Positions 6,429 through 13,585 of a stretch of 20,022 nucleotides of DNA are shown here, in pieces. Source of the DNA: Olsenella_K sp036454645. GTDB taxonomy: Bacteria; Actinomycetota; Coriobacteriia; Coriobacteriales; Atopobiaceae. The DNA lies in contig JAZHSQ010000034.1 of NCBI GenBank assembly GCA_036454645.1, forward strand, positions 1 through 20,022, written 5' to 3'. Within the stretch, counting starts at the first letter, position 1. Every line of letters begins with the position of its first letter. The notes below the pieces were generated by a model that saw nothing but the letters and a program-made list of their open reading frames with translations, ran no database searches and was not told the DNA's origin. The translations under genes and the position numbers were made by a program.

Positions 6429-7466
6429 CTACGCCCGCGCCTCCTCGTGGCGCACGAAGAAGTCGCGCGCGTTGGAGAAGAACAGGCGGTCGGCGAGGTC
6501 CTGGCCGAGCTCGCGGACGACGCGCTCGTGGAAGGCGGGCACGCGCTCGCAGCCGTCGAGCCAGGCGGGGACCCTGGAGCCGTCGTAGTCGCTGCCGAGG
6601 GCGACGACGCCCTCCCCGCCGAGGTCGAGCCAGTGCTCGACGTGGGCCATGAGCTCCTCGAAGGTGACCTCGCCGGACTCGGCGGCCTCGCCGTGGGCGC
6701 CGTGGCGGCGGGTCACGAAGCTGCGGTAGTAGTTGAGCCCCACGATGCCGCCGGCGGCGGCTATGGCGCGGAACTGGTCGTCCGTGAGGTTGCGCGCGTG
6801 GTCGCAGACGGCGCGCGCGTTGGAGTGGGAGGCCGCGAACGGCCGGCGCGCGACGCGCGCGACGTCCCAGAAGCCCGCCTCGTTGAGGTGGGAGACGTCG
6901 ACCACGATGCCGCGCTCCTCGAGGGCCGCCACGGCCCGCTCGCCGAAGGCCGTGAGGCCCGAGGTGCCGTCGTTGCCGCTGCCGATCGCGTTGCGGCCGT
7001 TCCAGGTGAGCGTGAGCATCTTGACGCCGTCGTCGGCCAGCTCGTCGGCGACCTCGAGGCCGGAGTCGAGCACGGAGCCGTTCTCCACCGTGAGCAGGGC
7101 CGCGACCCCGCCCGCGTCGAGGGTGGCGTCGATGTCGCGGGCGTCCCGCACCTGCCTCACGGGGCCGTCCGCGGCCGAGGCCTGCCCCTTGAAGTAGGCC
7201 ACGACGGTGCGGTAGAACTCGAGCGGGGTCACGCCCGCGGCCAGCTCGTCCGGCAGGAAGACCGCGTAGCACTGGCACCAGCGCATCGGCGCCATGCGGT
7301 CGGCCGCGAGCGCCAGGTTGTTGTGGGCGAGGTCGCCCTCGACGTCGTGCCAGGAGAGCCCGAGCCTGGCCCCCGCGCCCCCCTCGGCAAGCGCCAGCGC
7401 GTCGAGGGTGTCGCAGTGCAGGTCGAACACGCCGAAGGGCCCCCTGGCCCCGTCCTTCTCGCCCAT
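6429..7466 (-). CDS. Membrane-dipeptidase family (M19) zinc dipeptidase
   Basis: M19 (renal-dipeptidase-type) enzymes hydrolyse dipeptides, often with a D- or L-residue at the C-terminal side, using two zinc ions. Ligand motifs are in order: DLHCDT (H17, D19), the bridging Glu in LTVENGSV (E128), DVSHLNE (H193), SHSNARAVCDHARNLTDDQ (H214) and GSDYDG (D293). The 345-residue length is typical, and there is no signal peptide, so it is cytoplasmic here. The open frame continues upstream across the spacer and antisense to the HAD gene. The start at 7466 is chosen because GGAGAGGTGGGAAG precedes it and FGVFDLHCDT then begins at the expected distance. It faces the alpha/beta-hydrolase gene tail to tail. 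Confidence 0.93.
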   Translation of the reverse strand: MGEKDGARGPFGVFDLHCDTLDALALAEGGAGARLGLSWHDVEGDLAHNNLALAADRMAPMRWCQCYAVFLPDELAAGVTPLEFYRTVVAYFKGQASAADGPVRQVRDARDIDATLDAGGVAALLTVENGSVLDSGLEVADELADDGVKMLTLTWNGRNAIGSGNDGTSGLTAFGERAVAALEERGIVVDVSHLNEAGFWDVARVARRPFAASHSNARAVCDHARNLTDDQFRAIAAAGGIVGLNYYRSFVTRRHGAHGEAAESGEVTFEELMAHVEHWLDLGGEGVVALGSDYDGSRVPAWLDGCERVPAFHERVVRELGQDLADRLFFSNARDFFVRHEEARA

Positions 7467-7539
7467 CTTCCCACCTCTCCCGGGCGGCCTGGCGCGCACG
7501 TGGTGCGCCGGCGCCCGTCCGCCTCTCCTCACCTGGGAC

Positions 7540-7545
7540 AGTATG
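7540..7545 (-). promoter_or_regulatory. Candidate -10 box for the M19 dipeptidase
   Basis: Read on the minus strand, TGTCATACTG contains CATACT about 74 bases before the start codon. It is the only AT-bearing block on that side of the divergent spacer. No convincing -35 is seen. Confidence 0.3.
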
Positions 7546-7619
7546 ACAGGGATGCCATGGCAGGGAGGCCGGCGCGGCCGCGCGTGCCCCGCCCCGCCCG
7601 CCGCGGGCCTCCTTCCGGT

Positions 7620-7625
7620 TAGACT
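7620..7625 (+). promoter_or_regulatory. Candidate -10 box for the HAD phosphatase
   Basis: TAGACT in GGTTAGACTCTTTATCG lies about 70 bases upstream of the HAD start. The GGTxxxCTCTTT context recalls the candidate box before nagA at 4171-4182. The TTGACA at 7634 has no -10 partner at a suitable distance. Confidence 0.3.
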
Positions 7626-7694
7626 CTTTATCGTTGACACACCTTCCCGGCGGGCGCGCATGCGCCTGCCGGCGACGACGGGAGAAGGACGCGC

Positions 7695-8507
7695 ATGGTG
7701 AAGCTGATCCTCGCAGACATCGACAACACGATCATGCCCAAGGGGCGCGACCAGGTGGGGGAGCGCGTTCGCGCCGCCTTCCACGCGGCGCTCGACGCGG
7801 GCGTCCGCGTGGGGCCCTGCAGCGGCCGCGGCAGGGACTGGGTCGCGCCGATCTTCGGCGGCGACGAGGCGCTCTTCGCGACCGGCGTCACGACCAACGG
7901 CCTGGAGGTCTCGCTCGACGGCGCCATGGTGCGCAAGGTGGGCTTCGAGCGCGAGCCCCTGGTGGAGCTCGTGCGCGCCGTCGAGGGCACGCCGCACGCG
8001 GGCGTCATCTGCTTCGAGGGTTACACCCCCTACCTGGTGTGCGGCGAGCGCGCCGACCTCCTCGCCGCCTTCCCGCGCTACGGCGAGGCCTGCGTCGAGG
8101 CCGACGAGGTGCCGCGCGTCCCGATCAACAAGGCCAACGTGTTCTCGGCGACCGACGAGGCCACGACCCGCGCGCTCGTCGCCCGCCTCAACCGCGAGGT
8201 GGAGGGGCTCGACCTCGACAACGCGCTGCCGACCTTCTCCAACGTGATGCCGGCCGGCATCAACAAGGCGACGGGCATCGACCTCCTGTGCGAGGAGATC
8301 GGCTGCTCGCTGGCGGACGTCGTGGTCTTCGGCGACGCGGGCAACGACCTCTCGATGCTCTCGCACGTGCCCGACTCCGTTGCGGTCGCCAACGCCACGC
8401 CCGAGGCCGCCGCGGCCGCGCGCTGGCACATCGGCGCCTGCGCGGACGACGCCGTCGCGGACGCGGTCCTGGCGCTCGCCCATGGCGAGTGGCCCTTCGT
8501 GCGCTGA
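7695..8507 (+). CDS. HAD-superfamily (Cof-type) phosphatase
   Basis: Cof-type HAD hydrolases dephosphorylate sugar phosphates, cofactors or nucleotides in the cytoplasm. All four HAD motifs are present: motif I DIDNT (D8, D10), motif II Ser in CSGRGRD (S43), motif III Lys in INKATG (K191) and motif IV GDAGNDLSML (D214, D218). A cap insertion between motifs II and III (roughly residues 85-185) gives the 270-residue length of the type IIB group. Motif I has Asn where Gly is usual (DxDGT). GGGAGAAGGA precedes the ATG. The gene diverges from the dipeptidase and has no downstream partner on its strand before the transglutaminase gene's own promoter region. The substrate is unknown. Confidence 0.92.
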   Translation: MVKLILADIDNTIMPKGRDQVGERVRAAFHAALDAGVRVGPCSGRGRDWVAPIFGGDEALFATGVTTNGLEVSLDGAMVRKVGFEREPLVELVRAVEGTPHAGVICFEGYTPYLVCGERADLLAAFPRYGEACVEADEVPRVPINKANVFSATDEATTRALVARLNREVEGLDLDNALPTFSNVMPAGINKATGIDLLCEEIGCSLADVVVFGDAGNDLSMLSHVPDSVAVANATPEAAAAARWHIGACADDAVADAVLALAHGEWPFVR

Positions 8508-8523
8508 CGGGCGGCGGCGCCCG
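8508..8523 (+). terminator. Small hairpin after the HAD gene
   Basis: CGGGCG (8508-8513) and CGCCCG (8518-8523) form a 6-bp stem with a four-base loop starting right after the TGA stop. There is no T-tract. Confidence 0.35.
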
Positions 8524-8598
8524 GTAGCGAAGGCACCGTCCGCCAGCGAGGCGACGTCCCCCCCAACCTGGCAGACGATGCGTCCCGGCCTCGCTTCT

Positions 8599-8618
8599 CG
8601 TTTCGTTCGTCGCGTTTC
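8599..8618 (+). promoter_or_regulatory. CGTTTC pair upstream of the transglutaminase promoter element
   Basis: CGTTTC occurs at 8599-8604 and 8613-8618; the second lies in TCGCGTTTCA. The same TCGCGTTTCA string, with a second CGTTTC beside it, lies upstream of the matching element at 17065-17076 in the same relative orientation. It is a possible binding site for a shared activator or repressor. Confidence 0.4.
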
Positions 8619-8636
8619 ATCGGTTCCGCGCCCCGC

Positions 8637-8675
8637 CCCTACCTGAAATCTCCCGCGCCCTCGATAGTGGTCCCA
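8637..8675 (+). promoter_or_regulatory. Shared 39-nt promoter-like element, copy A (transglutaminase gene)
   Basis: CCCTACCTGAAA (8637-8648), a 14-base C-rich spacer and GATAGTGGTCCCA (8663-8675) match the minus-strand element at 17076-17038 at 32 of 39 positions without gaps. From the GATAGT box to the start codon is 75 bases here and 76 there. The CTGAAA and GATAGT blocks resemble -35 and -10 boxes, but the 14-base gap is short for a standard promoter. An alternative sigma factor or an operator is therefore possible. Confidence 0.65.
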
Positions 8676-8743
8676 ACGGAAGGCGATTCCGTCGGGACCC
8701 GAGGGGGGACCCGAGGCGAGAACCCAGGTGGAAGGTGGGAACG

Positions 8744-10210
8744 ATGAGGAAGCCGTTGAGCCTTGCTGCGATCTCTTCGGTCATGGTCGGTATGGTGCTG
8801 ATGACGGGGTGTGCGGGCGAGGTGGGCTCCTCCCCCAGTCGGATGGTCGCGCGCGAGGACGCGCTCGCCCAGGACGTCGACGACGAGTCCGAAGACGTCA
8901 GGGACCACGACGTCGAAGTGACCCTGAGCGTCGGCTCCGCCGATTCCGGCCGCTCCGGCTCCGCCGATGCGGGCGACCGTGCCGGCGAGGGCGGCGCTGC
9001 GCGTGCGAGCGTCGGTGCGGACGACGGCCGGGCCTCGGACCGCGGTGGCGCCACGGACGCGGATCGCGCCTCCGCCGGCCGCTCGAGCGGGAACGACGCC
9101 GGCCCCGCCGGCGCCAATGGGACGCAGGACGGCGCGGGCAAGGACGCCGAGCCCTCTCAGTCCGGGGACGCCCTCAACTCCGCGCCGGTCAAGGACCCCA
9201 TGGCGAGCATGTTCCACAACAACGCCTCCTACTTCCACTACTACGACCAGCTTCCCGCCGAGGGGAAGGCCGTCTACGACGCCGCCTACGACGTGGCCCT
9301 GCACCCCACGACGGGGGGCTACGTCCGGACCGTCCAGGTCGATGTGGAGCCCGGCACCCCCGAGGCCGACACTCTCGTGCAGTCTGTGACCTACGCCATC
9401 GAGAAGGACCACCCCGAGCTGTTCTACCTCCGCAAGCATCCGATCGGATACCGCTACAACGAGAACGTGGGGGGCATGGAGACGAGCGTCTCCCTCCAGC
9501 TGACCTCCACCTACGACAACTGCAGGCAGGAGATGACGGAGTTCAACAACGCGGTCGACTCCTTCCGCGAGGACTGCCAGCTCCTGGCCTCCGACCCCTT
9601 CGTCATCCTCGACATTCACGACAAGCTCATCGACCTCGTCTCCTACGACGAGCACAACGAGGACGTCCCCGCGGACGACTACACCTACACCGCCTACGGC
9701 GCCTTCGTGGCGAACTCGAGGGGCGAGCGGAACACCTGCGTCTGCGCCGGCTACGCCATGGCGCTCCACTACCTGCTCCAGCAGTCCGGCGAGCAGTCCA
9801 TCTACGTGGTGGGCTACGCCGGCGGGCCGGACGGGCAGCGGGGCCAGCACGCCTGGAACGAGGTGAAGATCCGCGACAGCTGGTACGTCATCGACGCCAC
9901 CTGGGACGACGCCCTCGACCCCGAGACCACGGACATGACGGACCGCTACAACCGGGTGGCCGCCTCCGACGCCAGGTTCGCCGACCGCCTGAGGCACAGG
10001 TACTTCCTGCTCACCACCGAGGAGTTCGAGGACTTCCAGCCCGGAGACGCCTACACCTACCACTTCGACGACGGCACCTCCGTGTCCTTTGACTCCGGCT
10101 CGAGCCACGTGGTGGACGAGAAGGACGAGCGGACCTACGGCTACGTGGTCCCCGACGCCCTGGGGACCAAGTACGACTACGAGGAGCTCGCGAGGGAGCT
10201 CGGCCGCTAG
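8744..10210 (+). CDS. Secreted lipoprotein with transglutaminase-like domain
   Basis: The N-terminus MRKPLSLAAISSVMVGMVLM followed by TGC is a type II signal peptide with lipid-anchored Cys23, so the protein should be tethered outside the membrane. Residues about 30-150 form a low-complexity Ser/Asp/Ala/Gly linker. The C-terminal half holds a transglutaminase/cysteine-protease-like core: C334 in NTCVCAGYA, H369 in GQHAWNEV and D384 in WYVIDATWDD form the expected Cys-His-Asp triad. YFLLTTEEF then follows, as in other bacterial surface members. Such domains crosslink or cleave proteins or peptides; the target is unknown. A GTG at 8735 is in frame, but AAGGTGGGA is correctly placed for the ATG at 8744. 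The gene converges on the TIR gene and has the same promoter-like element as the lipoprotein-RyR-TIR cluster. Confidence 0.9.
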   Translation: MRKPLSLAAISSVMVGMVLMTGCAGEVGSSPSRMVAREDALAQDVDDESEDVRDHDVEVTLSVGSADSGRSGSADAGDRAGEGGAARASVGADDGRASDRGGATDADRASAGRSSGNDAGPAGANGTQDGAGKDAEPSQSGDALNSAPVKDPMASMFHNNASYFHYYDQLPAEGKAVYDAAYDVALHPTTGGYVRTVQVDVEPGTPEADTLVQSVTYAIEKDHPELFYLRKHPIGYRYNENVGGMETSVSLQLTSTYDNCRQEMTEFNNAVDSFREDCQLLASDPFVILDIHDKLIDLVSYDEHNEDVPADDYTYTAYGAFVANSRGERNTCVCAGYAMALHYLLQQSGEQSIYVVGYAGGPDGQRGQHAWNEVKIRDSWYVIDATWDDALDPETTDMTDRYNRVAASDARFADRLRHRYFLLTTEEFEDFQPGDAYTYHFDDGTSVSFDSGSSHVVDEKDERTYGYVVPDALGTKYDYEELARELGR

Positions 10211-10226
10211 AGAGGCCGGTGGTCGT

Positions 10227-10253
10227 GGGTCGTGCCCGTGCCGGGCACGACCC
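10227..10253. terminator. Bidirectional hairpin between the transglutaminase and TIR genes
   Basis: GGGTCGTGCCC (10227-10237) and GGGCACGACCC (10243-10253) form a perfect 11-bp stem with a five-base loop in the 57-base gap between convergent stop codons. Only two Ts follow on the plus strand. Position and symmetry support termination in both directions. Confidence 0.75.
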
Positions 10254-10267
10254 TTGCGCGTCTGGGC

Positions 10268-13200
10268 TCACCTGCCGGATGCCTCCCGTCCCAGGGCGAC
10301 GAGCTCCTCCCTGGTGTAGATGGGGTACTCCGTCAGGTGGCTGGAGCCGTCCAGCCCGAGGCCCGAAGCGAGGCGCAGCAGGCGGCCTCCCTCGGCGTCG
10401 AAGTCGACCACGTCCTCGACCACCGCGGCCACGCCCATGGTGTCGCCGTCGAGTACCAGCAGGGGACCCGTGCCCACGTCGGCGTTCCGGACGAGCGCGT
10501 AGATGCGGCTCCCGTCCACGCTCGGCTCCACCCTGATGGTGCGGGGGTGGGAGGGGTCCTCGAGGTCAAGCTCGTCCGTGGACAGGATCCCGCCGGTCTC
10601 GAGGTCGCAGACCGCGAGGTCCTTCTCGGTGAGGAGCAGGAGCCTGGCGTCGTCGTCGCAGTAGGCGGCCGCGACCACCGACTTCGCCCCGTGGGGGTAG
10701 TCGATGCTGCGCGTCTGCCTCCCGCTCCCAATGTCGTAGGAGACGACGCGGCCGTCGTTGGTGACGACCGAGAACTCCGCCGCCCCGTCGGCGACGGCGA
10801 TGCCGCGAGTGGGGCTGACGTCCAGGTCGGTCGGTACGGTGCGGCTCTCCCCCGTGTCGAGGTCGACGGCGAGGAAGGAGCGGATCGTCGGGTCGCCCTC
10901 GCCCGGGTGGAGGCCGACGACGAGCCACCCGCTGCGGCCCGCGGCGCACAGAGAGGTCCCGCCGACGCCCCCGGTCGCGGGGCGGCCCTTGAGGTCGGGG
11001 ATCGTGCGTACGAGGCTGCCGTCCTCGAACACCTCGACGTCGAAGGCGCTGCCGTCGCCGTGCTCGGCGACGTAGAGGTGGCGGATGCTCCCGTCTCGCC
11101 CCTCCACGAAGGTGGTGTAGGGGGAGCGCTCCTCCTCGGCGTACGTACCCGTCCCGTCGTCCGCGAGGCGAGCGAACGAGTGCGGGCCGGTGAGGACGAG
11201 GGGGCCCGTCCCGTGCCCCGGGGCCGTGACGAAGGCGGGGCCGACCCACCCGCTGAGTGTGGCCTGCCCTTCGCCCTTGGCGGGCGCCGCCTCGAGGGAG
11301 CTCGCCTCGAAGGCGCCGAGCCTGCCGTCCCCGTCGACCGTGAGGATGAGGCTCCCGTCGCGGGACCAGCCGGCAGCCGCGGGGGAGGAGCCAGTGGCGA
11401 GGACCTCCCGCGCCGCCCGGTTCCTGGCCACCGTCGTGCGGAACAGCCTCGAGCGGTCCTCGTCGGGGACGAGGCAGACGTAGCCGCCCTCCCCGCTGGG
11501 GGTGCTCATGAGGGCTGGCAGGCACCCGTCCGGGAACGTGCCCGGGGCGCAGCCCGCGAAGGAGGGCTTCTCGCCGAGGAGCGTGTAGAGGGGGTGGACC
11601 TCGAGGCGGTCGTTGACGAGGTCGCTGCCATCGGCGAGCTCCTCGTCGCTCGGGAGCGAGGCGACGATGAGGCGACCCGCCTCGGTGAAGGCCATGACGT
11701 AGTCGACCGAGTCTCGCATGCGCGATGCGGCGATTACCTGGTCGCCGCAGGAGTCGGCGTCGTAGAGCCGCATGTCGTCGGAGACGAGCGACACGGTGTC
11801 GCCCGCCACGACGGCGTACCCCCCCGTCGCGGACGGGGATGACGCGCGCGTGCATTCCCTCCTCCCATGGGTCCGTGTCGTCGAGCGAGCGCTCCGCGGA
11901 GGTGGAGCCGTCCTGCCCGAGTGCGGTGAGGGTCAGGGTGGAGCCCCGCCGTCCGTGCAGCGCAAGGAAGGGCGACCTGCTTCCCTCTGGTCCCGCGCCG
12001 CCGGCGATGGCCAGGTCGAGAATCTCGTCCTGCCCGGGAAGCCCCGCCGGAAGGGGTCCCGAGCAGGCACCGTCCGGCGTCCCGGACGACAGGTACCAGC
12101 GCTTGGCGCCCGCGCCGCCAGCGCCCTCGCCCTCGTCCTCGGTCAGGGCCGCCACGAGGAAGCGGCCCTGTCCTTGGTCCCAGGCGACCTGGCAGGAGGC
12201 ATGACCCTCGGCATAGCGGACGAGGGGGCCCGCGGGGACGCCGGTCTCGAACGTGTGCCTCTCCCGGCCGGTCTCTACGTCGACGAGATGCAGCACCAGC
12301 TGACTCGTCCCCGCGTCGACCTCGGCGAAGAGCAGCGAGTCGGCCGCGTACGAGGCGTCGAAGGAGCTTCCCGGCAGGCTCGTCCTGGGGTAGAACCACG
12401 TGCTCGACCACACCTGCTTGCCCGTGCCCATGTCGATGCCCTCCGAGAAGCTCCTGTCCCCCGTACAGCACAGCGCGAGGACGGAGCTGTCCTGGGAGAG
12501 GTACGGGTCGAGGTACTCGTCGGCGCCCGGGGGCAGGCTCGCGAGCTCGTGCGCGAGGTCGTGGTTCTCCCAGAGGACGTCTCCGGTCGCGGCGTCGAGG
12601 CACCTCACGACGTTCTCCGCGTCCACCACGACGAGGCGCCTGCCGTCGCTGGTCGGGACCATCCGCACGACGTCGGCGGGGAGGTCGGCGAGGAGCTCGA
12701 AGGTCACGTCGCCGCCGTAGGCGCCGGTCGCCTCCGCGAGGGTCCGTTCGGCCCGCGCGCTCGCCGGGCCGTCCGGATCGAGCTCGAGGGACACGATCGC
12801 GGAGGCGGACGCCTCCCGGAGGTCCAGTGCGTCAAGCTGGAGCCGGGCGTTGCTCGCGGCGGTGGCGGCGTCGTGCTCCTGGATGCTCCGCCTCTGGCTG
12901 GCCATGGTCAGGGCGGCATGGATGGAGGCGACCGCGACGACGAGGAGGATGGCCGCGGCGGCGCCCGTGGCCACGGCGAGTCGACGCGCGCGGTAGCGGC
13001 GCTCGCGCTGCCAGAGGGAGTCGAAGCTGACCTGCGACAGGGTGGCGAGGATCCTAACCGCCTCCCTGTGGAAGCTCGCCGGACGGTACCTCCCGGACCC
13101 GTCCGTGAGGTTCGCCGACAGGGGGCTGTGGGCGCGGGCGCCGCGGCCGTCGCGTCCCTGGTCCGTGAGGAGCGCCTCCGGGATGACCTCCTCGGGGTCG

Positions 13201-13544
13201 CCGGAGACGAGGACGGTCAGGACGTGCTCGAGGTCGCGCGTGGCGAGGAAGTGGTCGATCTCCGCGAGGACCCAGGGTGACTTCCTCGTCTCCTCCGAGC
13301 AGACGACGATCAGGTATTCGCTCTGGTCCAGCGCCGCCTTGAGGCTGGCGTCGAGGTCGCACGAGAGCGAGAGCTCCGTCTCGTCGCGGAAGACGACGTA
13401 GCGTGCGGGCGCGGTACCGTCCTCGTCCCGTCCGCCGTTGCCGCGCGGCGGACGGGCGTGCTCGATCGCGGACTGGATCCGGGCGGCGACGCGCTTGTCG
13501 CGCCTGTTGTGGCGATAGCTGATGAACGCCTTGTACCGGTACAC
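10268..13544 (-). pseudogene. TIR domain-transmembrane-beta-propeller protein, split by a one-base frameshift
   Basis: The GTG start (GGGAGGA four to five bases before it) opens with YRYKAFISYRHNRRDKR, a TIR fold of the bacterial type. FRDETELSLS, YLIVVCSEETRKSPW and the conserved Glu (E95 in WVLAEID) follow at residues about 1-125. TIR domains of this kind often cleave NAD+. A basic stretch and a membrane helix (about 188-212, VATGAAAAILLVVAVASIHA) lead to a helical segment and then to WD40/PQQ-like blades such as CLDAATGDVLWE, VDVETGRERHTF and VDLDTGESRTV. At residue about 573 a run of seven Gs (11819-11825 on the plus strand as C7) shifts frame. Removing one G restores DGGYAVVAGDTVSLV and a 1,091-residue protein. 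As read, the first frame continues into arginine-rich nonsense. The gene lies 41 bases after the RyR-domain gene, same strand. Confidence 0.85.
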
Positions 13545-13585
13545 GCATTCCTCCCTGTGGTGGCGGGGTCGGCCTTCGGGGCCGC

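Noticed and set aside
7634..7639. TTGACA as a -35 box for the HAD gene
   Set aside because: The sequence 16-18 bases downstream is entirely G/C-rich with no -10-like box.
7467..8483. N-terminal extension of the M19 dipeptidase across the divergent spacer
   Set aside because: It would run antisense to the HAD gene; a good ribosome site and the family N-terminus mark the start at 7466.
13560..13585. Possible terminator between the RyR and TIR genes
   Set aside because: Only a short imperfect stem (about 5 bp) can form in the 41-base gap, which also holds the TIR ribosome site; coupling is more likely than termination.
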